A DNA stretch of 64,000 nucleotides from Streptomyces sp. TSRI0281 (GTDB lineage: Bacteria; Actinomycetota; Actinomycetes; Streptomycetales; Streptomycetaceae): assembly GCF_001905125.1 (NCBI RefSeq), contig NZ_LWLE01000035.1, positions 438,113 to 502,112 on the forward strand, read 5' to 3'. Of the stretch, positions 36,727 to 45,774 are shown one piece after another. The translations under genes were made by a program, and so were the position numbers. The number at the start of each line of letters is the position of its first letter. The first letter of the stretch is position 1. Under the pieces are notes generated by a model. That model was not told where the DNA came from. It made no database searches and saw only the letters and a list, made by a program, of their open reading frames with translations.

Positions 36727-37572
36727 TCACGGCATGGCCTTGCGGGCGGTGGCGAACCGGGGCCGCTTGTTCAGGTCCGGGTGGTCGGCGGCATCCGCCC
36801 AGCCCCGTTCCTCGGTGAAGATCCACGGCACCTGGCCGCCCTGGGTGTCGGCGTGCTCGATGACGACGAGACCGCCGGGGCGCAGCAGCCGGTGTGCGGT
36901 GCGTTCGATGCCGCGGATGGTGTCGAGTCCGTCCTCGCCGGAGAAGAGGGCCATCTCCGGGTCGTGGTCGCGTGCCTCGGGTGCCACGTACTCCCATTCG
37001 GTGAGCGGGATGTACGGCGGGTTGGAGATGACCAGGTCGACCTGGCCGTCGAGCTCGGGAAGGGCGCTCAGAGCGTCTCCCCGGTGGACGGTGACCCGTG
37101 ACCCCTCGGCGTTCTTCCTGGTCCATCTGAGGGCGTCCTCGGACAGCTCCACGGCGTGTACGCGCGAGCGCGGCACCTCCTGCGCCATGGCGAGGGCGAT
37201 GGCGCCGGATCCCGTGCAGAGGTCGACGATGAGCGGCTCGACGACATCCATCGCGCGGACCGCGTCTATGGCCCAGCCGACGACCGACTCGGTCTCCGGG
37301 CGGGGCACGAAGACTCCGGGCCCCACCTGGAGCTCCAGGTAGCGGAAGAAGGCGCGGCCGGTGATGTGCTGGAGGGGCTCGCGGGCCTCGCGGCGGGCGA
37401 TGGTCTCCCAGTAGCGGGCGTCGAAGTCCGTGTCGGGCACATGGTGCAGCTCGCCCCGCTTGACGCCGTGCACGAACGCGGCGAGTTCCTCGGCGTCGAA
37501 TCGCGGTGAAGGGACACCGGCGTCGGCCAGCCGCTGGGTGGCCTGGGCCACCTCGGCGAGCAGCAGGTTCAT
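36727..37572 (-). CDS. prmC: Release factor glutamine methyltransferase PrmC
   Basis: The 281-residue protein has an N-terminal helical domain and a SAM-binding domain with VDLCTGSGAIALAMA and the catalytic NPPY in VISNPPYIPL. It methylates the Gln of the GGQ motif in release factors. It lies right after prfA (44 bases), which fits its substrate. The ATG at 37572 begins MNLLLAEVAQAT. Confidence 0.95.
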   Translation of the reverse strand: MNLLLAEVAQATQRLADAGVPSPRFDAEELAAFVHGVKRGELHHVPDTDFDARYWETIARREAREPLQHITGRAFFRYLELQVGPGVFVPRPETESVVGWAIDAVRAMDVVEPLIVDLCTGSGAIALAMAQEVPRSRVHAVELSEDALRWTRKNAEGSRVTVHRGDALSALPELDGQVDLVISNPPYIPLTEWEYVAPEARDHDPEMALFSGEDGLDTIRGIERTAHRLLRPGGLVVIEHADTQGGQVPWIFTEERGWADAADHPDLNKRPRFATARKAMP

Positions 37573-37616
37573 CGCGGTTCTCCGTACGGGGTCACGGGCG
37601 GCGGGGCGGGCTTGGT

Positions 37617-38693
37617 CTACGCGTTGGCGAGCTTGGCGGCGGAGTCGGCGTCGACGCACGCCTGGATCACGGCGTCGAGGTCGCCGTCGAGCACCTGGTC
37701 CAAGTTGTACGCCTTGAAGCCGACGCGGTGGTCCGAGATCCGGTTTTCCGGGAAGTTGTACGTACGGATCTTCTCGGACCGGTCGACGGTACGGACCTGG
37801 CTGCGGCGTACGTCGGAGGCTTCCTGCTCGGCCGCTTCCTGGGCGGCGGCCAGCAGCCGGGAGCGCAGGATGCGCATGGCCTGCTCCTTGTTCTGGAGCT
37901 GGCTCTTCTCGTTCTGGCAGGAGGCGACGACACCGGTCGGCAGGTGCGTGATGCGGACCGCGGAGTCGGTGGTGTTGACGGACTGGCCGCCGGGGCCCGA
38001 GGAGCGGTAGACGTCGATCCGGAGGTCGTTGGCGAGGATCTCGACGTCGACCTCCTCCGCCTCGGGCGTGACGAGCACACCGGCGGCGGAGGTGTGGATA
38101 CGGCCCTGGGACTCGGTGGAGGGCACGCGCTGCACACGGTGCACGCCGCCCTCGTACTTCATCCGGGCCCAGACGCCCTGGCCGGGTTCGGTGGCCCCGT
38201 TGCCGCCCTTGGTCTTCACGGCGACCTGGACGTCCTTGTAGCCGCCGAGCTCGGACTCGGTGGAGTCGATGATCTCGGTCTTCCAGCCGACGCGTTCCGC
38301 GTACCGCAGATACATGCGCAGCAGGTCACCGGCGAACAGGGCCGACTCGTCGCCGCCCGCGCCCGCCTTGATCTCCAGGAGCACGTCCTTGTCGTCGCTG
38401 GGGTCGCGCGGGACGAGGAGGAGGCGGAGCTTCTCGGTGAGCTCGTCGCGCTGCTTCTCCAGGTCCTTGACCTCGGCGGCGAAGTCGGGGTCGTCCGCGG
38501 CGAACTCGCGGGCGGTCCCGATGTCCTCACCGGTCCGCTTCCAGGACCGGTACGTGGAGACGATCGGGGTCAGCTCCGCGTAGCGCTTGTTCAGCTTGCG
38601 CGCGTTGGCCTGGTCGGAGTGGACCGACGGGTCGGCGAGCTTCTTCTCAAGACCGGTGTGTTCACCGATCAGTTCCTCGACCGCCTCGAACAT
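37617..38693 (-). CDS. prfA: Peptide chain release factor 1
   Basis: The 358-residue protein has the GGQ catalytic motif in SSGPGGQSVNTTDSAVRI and a class I stop-codon-reading domain, as expected of RF1, which reads UAA and UAG. Length is standard. It is followed by prmC, which modifies the GGQ. The ATG at 38693 is the only start fitting the family. Confidence 0.97.
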   Translation of the reverse strand: MFEAVEELIGEHTGLEKKLADPSVHSDQANARKLNKRYAELTPIVSTYRSWKRTGEDIGTAREFAADDPDFAAEVKDLEKQRDELTEKLRLLLVPRDPSDDKDVLLEIKAGAGGDESALFAGDLLRMYLRYAERVGWKTEIIDSTESELGGYKDVQVAVKTKGGNGATEPGQGVWARMKYEGGVHRVQRVPSTESQGRIHTSAAGVLVTPEAEEVDVEILANDLRIDVYRSSGPGGQSVNTTDSAVRITHLPTGVVASCQNEKSQLQNKEQAMRILRSRLLAAAQEAAEQEASDVRRSQVRTVDRSEKIRTYNFPENRISDHRVGFKAYNLDQVLDGDLDAVIQACVDADSAAKLANA

Positions 38694-38753
38694 TCGGGGG
38701 CTCCTGGTTGGTTACGTCTACGGGCCTGCTGGAGGGCGTACTGCCGGGGTGAG

Positions 38754-38835
38754 GCGTCCGGGGGCACCCCCGGACGCCCGGCCGGAAAAAACGCCGGTTC
38801 CGACGCCCCCGGTGAGAGGGCGCCGAGAACCGGCG
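38754..38835 (-). terminator. Two hairpins with a T-run after rpmE
   Basis: Read on the minus strand, CGCCGGTTC (38792-38800 on plus) pairs with GAACCGGCG (38827-38835) and is followed by a six-base T-run (38785-38790), a good terminator. A second perfect dyad, GCGTCCGGGGG (38754-38764) with CCCCCGGACGC (38767-38777), follows it. Confidence 0.75.
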
Positions 38836-38845
38836 CAGGGGCTCG

Positions 38846-39070
38846 CTACTTGCTGGCGGAGCCGGCAGCCTTGCCGAAGCGGGCCTCGAAGCGGGCCACG
38901 CGGCCGCCGGTGTCGAGGATCTTCTGCTTGCCCGTGTAGAACGGGTGGCACTCGGAGCAGACGTCGGCACGGATGGCGCCGCCGTCGATGGTGCTCCGGG
39001 TGGTGAACGACGCACCGCAGGTGCAGCTGACCTGCGTCTCGACGTACTCGGGGTGGATGTCGCGCTTCAA
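38846..39070 (-). CDS. rpmE: Ribosomal protein bL31, zinc-binding form
   Basis: The 74-residue protein has four Cys (16, 18, 38 and 41) as in the zinc-containing C+ form of L31, and the family motif DVCSECHPFYTGKQKI. It is a large-subunit bridge protein. Under zinc starvation, streptomycetes replace it with a Cys-less paralogue that is controlled by Zur, not seen in this window. Confidence 0.96.
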   Translation of the reverse strand: MKRDIHPEYVETQVSCTCGASFTTRSTIDGGAIRADVCSECHPFYTGKQKILDTGGRVARFEARFGKAAGSASK

Positions 39071-39262
39071 GGTGTCTCCTAGTTTCGGGAGGGCGCCGGG
39101 TCGTCCGCGCGGATTGCGCGTCCGTGAACCGGGGCCGACGTACCAGTCTGCCAGGACCGGCCGTATCTCCCAAAACCGGGGTCGGGCCGCACCTATTCCC
39201 GCCCCCGGTCACACGTTCGGTGACCGTCCGCGCACCCAGTGGCGTCCTCGCAGGCGGCAGCC

Positions 39263-40366
39263 CTACCGGACGACCTGGCCGGCCTCGCCCTTGTCGCCCG
39301 CCGACTTCTCGGTGGCGGAGGCGGGGATCGGCCGGTCGTGCTTGAGCGCCGTCCACACCTGCTGGGCCGACTCCTCCAGCGGTATGACGCGGTTGGGGTC
39401 GGCGGGGTCGTACTCCACGGGCAGCGTGACCATGTGGACGTTCTTCGCGCCGAGGCCCTTGAGCCCGTTCGCGAAGCTCGTGAGCTCCGGGACCGAGGCC
39501 AGATCGGAGTCGGTGGTGATGGCCTTGGTGGCGGTGTTGGCGAGGTCGTACAGCTTCTTCGGGCTGGAGAACACCCCGACGCTCTTCGCCTGTTCCATCA
39601 GCGCCTTGATGAACGCCTGCTGGAGCTGGATGCGTCCGAGGTCGCTGCCGTCGCCGACGCTCTTGCGGGTGCGCACCAGGCCGAGCGACTGCTCGCCGTC
39701 CAGGGTGTGGGTGCCGGGCTTCAGGTTCAGATGGCTCTTGGAGTCGTTGATCGCCTCGTTGGTGGTGATCTCGACACCGCCGAGCTCGTCGATGAGCTTT
39801 TTGAAGCCGGTGAAGTCGACCTCGACGTAGTGGTCCATGCGGATCCCGGACATCGCCTCGACGGTCTTCACCGCGCAGGCCGGTCCGCCGACCTCGTACG
39901 CCGTGTTGAACATCGCGTGCGTCTCGGCGGAGACCGGGTCACCGGTCGCGTCGCTCGTGCAGGCGGGGCGGTCGACGAGGGTGTCGCGCGGGATCGAGAC
40001 GACGCTGGCCGCCTTGTGGCCCTCGTTGACGTGCACGATCATCGCCGTGTCCGAGCGGGCGGCCCCTTCGTCGGCGCCGTACTGGGAGTTGTCCCCGGAG
40101 CGGGAGTCGGAGCCCAGCACCAGGATGTCCTGGGAGCCGTCGTCCACGTCGTCGGGGCGGTCCGCGCCGAGCGCGGCGTTGATGTCGACACCCTTGAGGT
40201 TGCCGTTGAGCGTGAAGTACGCGTATCCGAGCCCCGATCCGCCCGCGACCACGACACCGGCCACCGTCCAGGCGGCGATGACCTTCGCGCGGTGGCGGCC
40301 CGAGGGCCTCCTGCGGCGGCTGCCGGAGCCGCGTATTCGGCCGGTCCCCCTGCTCTGCTCGCTCAT
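39263..40366 (-). CDS. LytR-CpsA-Psr (LCP) family wall-polymer ligase
   Basis: The 367-residue protein has a basic N-terminus, one membrane helix (about 29-52, VIAAWTVAGVVVAGGSGLGYAYF) and an extracellular LCP domain. The domain shows DILVLGSDSR, RSDTAMIVHV and VSIPRDT, with the conserved Arg residues that bind polyprenyl phosphate. LCP enzymes move anionic glycopolymers from the lipid carrier to peptidoglycan. In this window it may act on the polymer begun by the WecA/TagO-type enzyme at 32454. Confidence 0.9.
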   Translation of the reverse strand: MSEQSRGTGRIRGSGSRRRRPSGRHRAKVIAAWTVAGVVVAGGSGLGYAYFTLNGNLKGVDINAALGADRPDDVDDGSQDILVLGSDSRSGDNSQYGADEGAARSDTAMIVHVNEGHKAASVVSIPRDTLVDRPACTSDATGDPVSAETHAMFNTAYEVGGPACAVKTVEAMSGIRMDHYVEVDFTGFKKLIDELGGVEITTNEAINDSKSHLNLKPGTHTLDGEQSLGLVRTRKSVGDGSDLGRIQLQQAFIKALMEQAKSVGVFSSPKKLYDLANTATKAITTDSDLASVPELTSFANGLKGLGAKNVHMVTLPVEYDPADPNRVIPLEESAQQVWTALKHDRPIPASATEKSAGDKGEAGQVVR

Positions 40367-40980
40367 GGGTCTCCCTCGTTCCTGGTGCCTCGCTGCTCCC
40401 CGCTCCCCCGCCCCTGAATGGTTCGGCACGGTTTGTCGTCTCCTGCTCAGACGTCGAAGCACCAAGAAGGGTTGCACAACGGCCTGTGACCCCTGTCCGG
40501 GACGGGGCCGCGGGCCGCGCCGGGCGAACTGCCCGTGATGCGGCGCTCACCTGGGGTTTCTTTCGTGGTACAGCCATCCTCCGGGCGGGTGTGCGGCGGC
40601 CCGGGATGTGGCTCACGTCTCAGACCGCCCGGGTGGGCGGTCCCGGGCCCCGGTCGGGGTCGGCCGCCGCGAACCCGGTCGGAGCCACGGGCGGCCCTCG
40701 CCGTCGCGGTTCCGGGTCGACCTGACGCACCGGGCCGGCGCCGCCCCGGCCGCCGCACGGGACGGGCCGGGTGAACGAGGTGACCGTCGCGGCACAACAC
40801 GGTTGAGGCGCCGGTCAGTTGCCCGAGCGGGGAGAGGAACCGCCCCCATCGGTAACCCGACTGAGTGGGCGTACGAAAGGACGTTCCCCCGCCTATGGTC
40901 CGCCGATGCCGCACCGCGACGCAGAACCGCCCTCGTCACCGGAGTGACGAGGGCGGCTGGGTACGGCTGCTGAGGCGACG
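40367..40980. other. Gene-free interval between LCP gene and rho
   Basis: These 614 bases contain the rho terminator hairpin and presumably the LCP promoter. Short frames exist on both strands, but all are Arg/Pro/Gly-rich shadows without ribosome-binding sites. I see no gene. Confidence 0.6.
40927..40956 (-). terminator. rho terminator hairpin
   Basis: CCGCCCTCGTCAC and GTGACGAGGGCGG form a 13-bp perfect stem with the loop CGGA, 25 bases after the rho stop. Confidence 0.75.
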
Positions 40981-43056
40981 TCAGTCGTTGCCGTTGCCCG
41001 GCGTCGTCTTCTGGATCTGCAGCAGGAACTCCGCGTTGGACTGCGTCTTCTTCATGCGGTCCAGCAGGAGTTCGATCGCCTGCTGCTGGTCGAGCGCGTG
41101 GAGCACCCGGCGCAGCTTCCAGACGACCGCCAGCTCGTCGGTGCCGAGCAGGATCTCTTCCTTACGGGTGCTGGACGCGTCGACGTCCACCGCCGGGAAG
41201 ATGCGCTTGTCCGAGAGCTTCCGGTCGAGCTTGAGCTCCATGTTGCCGGTGCCCTTGAACTCCTCGAAGATCACCTCGTCCATGCGCGAGCCGGTCTCGA
41301 CGAGCGCGGTGGCCAGGATGGTCAGCGAGCCGCCGTCCTCGATGTTGCGCGCGGCACCGAAGAAGCGCTTCGGCGGGTACAGCGCGGTCGAGTCGACACC
41401 ACCGGACAGGATGCGGCCGGAGGCGGGCGCCGCGAGGTTGTACGCGCGGCCCAGACGGGTGATGGAGTCCAGCAGGACGACCACGTCGTGACCCAGCTCG
41501 ACGAGACGCTTGGCGCGCTCGATGGCCAGCTCGGCGACCGTGGTGTGGTCCTCGGCCGGGCGGTCGAAGGTCGAGGAGATGACCTCGCCCTTCACCGACC
41601 GCTGCATGTCGGTGACCTCTTCCGGACGCTCGTCGACCAGGACGACCATCAGGTGGCACTCGGGGCTGTTGACCGTGATGGCGTTGGCGATGGCCTGCAG
41701 GATCATCGTCTTGCCGGTCTTCGGCGGGGCCACGATCAGACCACGCTGGCCCTTGCCGATCGGGGCGACCAGGTCGACGATCCGCGTCGTCAGCACATTG
41801 GAGTCGGTCTCCAGACGGAGCCGGTCCTGCGGGTAGAGCGGGGTCAGCTTCTGGAACTCCGGACGGCCGCGGCCGCTCTCGGGCGCCATGCCGTTGACCG
41901 TGTCGAGGCGCACCAGCGCGTTGAACTTCTCGCGGCGCTCGCCGTCCTTGGGCTGACGCACCGCACCGGTGACGTGGTCACCCTTGCGCAGACCGTTCTT
42001 GCGGACCTGGGCGAGCGAGACGTACACGTCGTTCGGGCCCGGCAGGTAGCCGGAGGTCCGGATGAACGCGTAGTTGTCGAGGATGTCCAGGATGCCCGCG
42101 ACGGGGATCAGGACGTCGTCGTCGGCGACCTGTACGTCGCTGGCGAAGTCCTCACGGCCACGGCGGCCACGACGGTCGCGGTAGCGGCCGCGACGGCCGC
42201 GACGGCCGCCCGCCTCGTCGTCGTAGCCGTCGTCCGGCCCGTTGTCACGGTTCTGCTGGCCCTGACTCTGACCCTGCCCCTGACCCTGGCCCTGGGTCTG
42301 CCCCTGGCCCTGGCCCTGGCTCTGGGTCTGTCCCTGGCCCTGGCGCTGGGGGCGCTGCCCGCCGCCCTGCTGGCCCTGGTCGTCGCCCTTGCTGCGGCGG
42401 TCGCGCTGGCGCTCGCGACGGTCACCGCGCTCACCGCGTTCCCCACGCTCGCCGCGGTCCCGGCGGTCGCCGCGGCGGCCTTCGGCGCTGTCGGCGGCGG
42501 ACTCGGCCTTGGCGTCGGCCTTCGCCTCGCCGCGGTCCTCGCTCTTCTGCTCGGCCTGCGGCTCCGACTTGGCCTCGGCCTTGGTGTCGGGGCTGCCGGC
42601 CTGCGCGGTCGCCCGGCGCCGACGACGCTCGCCCGCGGGCTGGTCGTCACTGGCCGGCTGACCGGGGATGTCGATCTGCTGCTGGGCGTCGGCCTTGTCG
42701 GCCGGTGCGGCGGCCTCGTCCCCGGTGCGCGCCTTGGAGGTGGCGCGCCGCTTCGGCTTGCTCTCGGCGTCCGTACCGGCGGGGGCCGCAGCGGCCTTGG
42801 AGGAGGTCTTGGGCGCGGCGGAGCCCGCCTGTGCCTCCTTGATGACCTCGATCAGCTGGCTCTTGCGCATGCGCGCAGTTCCCCTGATGCCGAGGCCGGA
42901 CGCGACCTGCTGCAGCTCGGCCAGGACCATGCCCTCGAGGCCGGTGCCGGAGCGGCGGCGCCGTGCGGTGGTGCCAGTGGCAGCACCTTCGGCGGGCGCG
43001 GTGCTGTCGACGCTCTTGTCGGCAGTCACGCCCATCAGATCGGTGGTGTCGCTCAC
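40981..43056 (-). CDS. rho: Transcription termination factor Rho with a long disordered insert
   Basis: The 691-residue protein has the N-terminal Rho helical domain (about 42-77, GMVLAELQQVASGLGIRG). A highly charged insert of about 230 residues follows, Arg/Asp-rich with Gln-Gly repeats such as QGQGQTQGQGQGQGQ. The RNA-binding fold and the RecA-like ATPase come next, with P-loop APPKTGKTMI near residue 440. It unwinds nascent RNA to end transcription. The insert is common in high-GC actinobacteria and increases RNA binding. The gene starts at GTG 43056 with GGAAGGA upstream. Confidence 0.97.
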   Translation of the reverse strand: MSDTTDLMGVTADKSVDSTAPAEGAATGTTARRRRSGTGLEGMVLAELQQVASGLGIRGTARMRKSQLIEVIKEAQAGSAAPKTSSKAAAAPAGTDAESKPKRRATSKARTGDEAAAPADKADAQQQIDIPGQPASDDQPAGERRRRRATAQAGSPDTKAEAKSEPQAEQKSEDRGEAKADAKAESAADSAEGRRGDRRDRGERGERGERGDRRERQRDRRSKGDDQGQQGGGQRPQRQGQGQTQSQGQGQGQTQGQGQGQGQSQGQQNRDNGPDDGYDDEAGGRRGRRGRYRDRRGRRGREDFASDVQVADDDVLIPVAGILDILDNYAFIRTSGYLPGPNDVYVSLAQVRKNGLRKGDHVTGAVRQPKDGERREKFNALVRLDTVNGMAPESGRGRPEFQKLTPLYPQDRLRLETDSNVLTTRIVDLVAPIGKGQRGLIVAPPKTGKTMILQAIANAITVNSPECHLMVVLVDERPEEVTDMQRSVKGEVISSTFDRPAEDHTTVAELAIERAKRLVELGHDVVVLLDSITRLGRAYNLAAPASGRILSGGVDSTALYPPKRFFGAARNIEDGGSLTILATALVETGSRMDEVIFEEFKGTGNMELKLDRKLSDKRIFPAVDVDASSTRKEEILLGTDELAVVWKLRRVLHALDQQQAIELLLDRMKKTQSNAEFLLQIQKTTPGNGND

Positions 43057-43442
43057 GAAGGGTCCTTCCCTGGAGCGGACGTCGGCCTTCTGGCTCGGCG
43101 ACCGGTTGTGCTGTCCGACTGCGGTCTGTGATCTTGCGGATCGCGGACCTTGCCGGGGCGGTGGTCCGCCGGGTACGGCGGAGAGATGAATGTGCGGGGT
43201 CCGGCGCGAGATCCCCCTGCTCGGCCCACTCCTGGAAGAGCGAGGGGTGTCGTGCCGGTTCCGGAGCGTGCTCGAAACTGCTCAGGCAGGCTGCTCAGGC
43301 AGTTGGGGAGGCTCCCGGAAGAATGGTGGTCCCGGAGGGGGACACGAAGCAACGCGCCACAAAGACGTCGGTTGCAGACTTGAGGTTAACACTACCGGCT
43401 CCAACAACATTCCCCCTCTCACTCACCGGCAATCACATGCGG
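43057..43442. other. Long rho leader region
   Basis: The 386 bases between thrB and rho hold no gene I can support. A minus-strand frame beginning at 43352 ends with a TGA that overlaps the rho GTG (GTGA). A dyad around GGGAGCCTCCC and repeated CTGAGCAG also lie here. Long leaders are common for autoregulated rho genes. Confidence 0.5.
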
Positions 43443-44360
43443 CTACGGGGCGAGCGGCAGAACACTCGCGCCCGTGGCGTCCAGGGCGAGCCTGTTCGCC
43501 GCCCATCCCTCGCCCGCCAGTCGAGCGACCTTGTCGGCCGAACCCTCCTCCGTCAGCGCGAGCACCGTGGGGCCCGCGCCGGAGATGACAGCGGGGACGC
43601 CGTCGGCGCGCAGCCGGTTCACCAGCTCCAGACTTTCCGGCATCGCGGGCCCTCGGTACTCCTGGTGGATCCGGTCCTCGGTGGCGGCGAGCAGCAGCTC
43701 GGGGCGCTCGGTCAGAGCCGCTACGAGCAGGGCCGCACGACCGGCGTTGGCCGCGGCGTCGACGTGCGGGACGGCGCGCGGCAGCAGCCCGCGGGCGGTC
43801 TCGGTGAGCACCGGCCTGCCCGGCACGAAAACCACCGGAACGACGGAATCCGCAGCATCCATCCTGATGGCCCTGGCCGCTCCGCCGTCCATCCAGGCGA
43901 GCGTGAAGCCGCCGAGCAGACAGGCCGCGACATTGTCGGGATGCCCCTCGATCTCGGTGGCCAGCTCCAGCAGCGCCGAGTCGTCGAGGCGGGCGTCGCC
44001 GCCTATCGTCACGGCGCGGGCGGCGACGATGCCTGCGCAGATGGCGGCGGAGGAGGAACCGAGGCCGCGCCCGTGCGGGATGCGGTTGGCGCAGACGATT
44101 TCGAGGCCGCGGGGCTGTCCGCCGAGCAGATCGAAGGCGGTGCGCAGGGAGCGTACGAGCAGGTGGCTCTCGTCGCGCGGCAGCGACTGCGCGCCCTCAC
44201 CCGCGATGTCGATGTGCAGCCCGGAGTCGGCGACCCGGACGACGACATCGTCGTACAGCCCCAGCGACAGGCCGAGGGCGTCGAAACCCGGGCCCAGATT
44301 GGCGCTGGTCGCGGGGACGCGCACCCTGACGGCGGCAGCTCGGAACGCGGGACCGGCCAT
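43443..44360 (-). CDS. thrB: Homoserine kinase
   Basis: The 305-residue protein is a GHMP kinase with the nucleotide-binding motif IPHGRGLGSSSAAICAG near residue 85 and a starting segment VRVRVPATSANLGPGFDALG. It phosphorylates homoserine before threonine synthase. The ATG at 44360 is chosen on family length. It is 337 bases after thrC and probably has its own promoter. Confidence 0.95.
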   Translation of the reverse strand: MAGPAFRAAAVRVRVPATSANLGPGFDALGLSLGLYDDVVVRVADSGLHIDIAGEGAQSLPRDESHLLVRSLRTAFDLLGGQPRGLEIVCANRIPHGRGLGSSSAAICAGIVAARAVTIGGDARLDDSALLELATEIEGHPDNVAACLLGGFTLAWMDGGAARAIRMDAADSVVPVVFVPGRPVLTETARGLLPRAVPHVDAAANAGRAALLVAALTERPELLLAATEDRIHQEYRGPAMPESLELVNRLRADGVPAVISGAGPTVLALTEEGSADKVARLAGEGWAANRLALDATGASVLPLAP

Positions 44361-44697
44361 CGGTTGGACGACTCCTTGTAAGACAGCGGGGATGCGGTGC
44401 GGTGTGTGGCTGTGCGGCAGTGGGGGTGATGTGGGGCGATGACTGCGGGGTCGCGGCTGTGGGGCAGGGGCGCCGGACGATGAGACATCCGATCGCCGGC
44501 CCGACGGCCACGGCGGCACCGCACCGCGGCACATGCGGCGGGGCGGTTGCATACAGCTTATCGAAGGAAGGTTCTGTCGCGACATAGGGCGCACAGGAGG
44601 CGCACGATGCGTGTCGCACGCCTCCTATGCGCTCTCCGCCCCGAAAAGGGGCGGTTGAGCGGGTTTCCCGCGATCGGACGCGAGGGTTACGCGAGGG
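44361..44697. other. Gene-free interval between thrB and thrC
   Basis: The 337 bases contain two hairpins that probably end the hom-thrC transcript and then, presumably, the thrB promoter. No gene is seen. Confidence 0.55.
44596..44654 (-). terminator. hom-thrC terminator hairpins
   Basis: CCGCCCC (44636-44642) and GGGGCGG (44648-44654) form a tight stem with a GAAAA loop. Further downstream on the minus strand GGAGGCG (44596-44602) pairs with CGCCTCC (44619-44625). Confidence 0.55.
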
Positions 44698-45768
44698 TTA
44701 CGCGAGGCCGAGCTTCTCGGCCGCGGTGGCCGCGTCGACCGGCACCGTGACCGGCTGCGGGGCGCCCGCGACGGCCCAGTCCGGGTCCTTGAGGCCGTTG
44801 CCGGTGACCGTGCAGACGATCTTCTGCCCGGGGTCGACCTTGCCCTCCTCGGCGGCCTTGAGCAGACCGGCGACGGAGGCGGCCGAGGCCGGCTCCACGA
44901 AGACGCCCTCCTGGGAGGCCAACAGCCGGTACGCGGACAGGATCTGCCGGTCCGTCACCTCGTCGATGAAACCGCCCGATTCGTCCCGCGCGGCCAGGGC
45001 GTACTGCCAGGAGGCCGGGTTGCCGATCCGGATCGCGGTGGCGATCGTGGAGGGGTCCTTGACGATCTCGCCGCGCACGATGGGCGCGGAGCCGGAGGCC
45101 TGGAAGCCCCACATGCGCGGCGCGTGGGTGGAGACCCGGTCGCCGGCGTACTCCGTGTAGCCCTTCCAGTACGCGGTGATGTTGCCCGCGTTGCCGACCG
45201 GCAGGACGTGGATGTCCGGGGCGTCACCGAGCGCGTCGACGATCTCGAACGCGGCGGTCTTCTGGCCCTCGATACGGACCGGGTTGACCGAATTGACCAG
45301 CGCCACCGGGTAGTTGTCCGAGAGCGAGCGGGCCAGGGTCAGGCAGTCGTCGAAGTTGCCGTCGACCTGAAGGATCTTGGCGCCGTGGACGAGCGCCTGG
45401 CCCATCTTGCCGAGCGCGATCTTGCCCTGCGGTACGAGGACGGCGCAGACCATCCCGGCCCGTACCGCGTACGCGGCGGCGGAGGCGGAGGTGTTGCCGG
45501 TCGAGGCGCAGATGACGGCCTGCGCGCCCTCCTCCTTGGCGCGGGTGATCGCCATGGTCATCCCGCGGTCCTTGAACGAACCGGTGGGGTTGGCGCCCTC
45601 GACCTTGAGGTGCACCTCGCAGCCCGTGCGCTCGGAGAGGACCTGCGCCGGAACGAGCGGCGTACCGCCCTCACGAAGCGTGACAACGGGCGTCGTGCTC
45701 GTGACCGGAAGACGGTCCCGGTACTCCTCGATGATGCCGCGCCACTGGTGGGTGCCCTTGCTGGTCAT
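44698..45768 (-). CDS. thrC: Threonine synthase
   Basis: The 356-residue protein is a fold-type II PLP enzyme. The PLP Lys lies in NPTGSFKDRGM near residue 65 and the phosphate-binding loop in VLPVGNAGN. It makes threonine from O-phosphohomoserine. It is six bases after hom and shares its transcript. Confidence 0.96.
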   Translation of the reverse strand: MTSKGTHQWRGIIEEYRDRLPVTSTTPVVTLREGGTPLVPAQVLSERTGCEVHLKVEGANPTGSFKDRGMTMAITRAKEEGAQAVICASTGNTSASAAAYAVRAGMVCAVLVPQGKIALGKMGQALVHGAKILQVDGNFDDCLTLARSLSDNYPVALVNSVNPVRIEGQKTAAFEIVDALGDAPDIHVLPVGNAGNITAYWKGYTEYAGDRVSTHAPRMWGFQASGSAPIVRGEIVKDPSTIATAIRIGNPASWQYALAARDESGGFIDEVTDRQILSAYRLLASQEGVFVEPASAASVAGLLKAAEEGKVDPGQKIVCTVTGNGLKDPDWAVAGAPQPVTVPVDAATAAEKLGLA

Positions 45769-45774
45769 GGGTCC

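Noticed and set aside
40447..40914. Possible 155-codon gene between the LCP gene and rho
   Set aside because: Arg/Pro/Gly-rich composition, no ribosome-binding site and overlap with promoter space argue against a gene.
41098..43131. Plus-strand frame of 677 codons opposite rho
   Set aside because: It mirrors the rho codons, especially the Gln-Gly repeats, which read as Leu/Ala-rich. No ribosome-binding site or family match.
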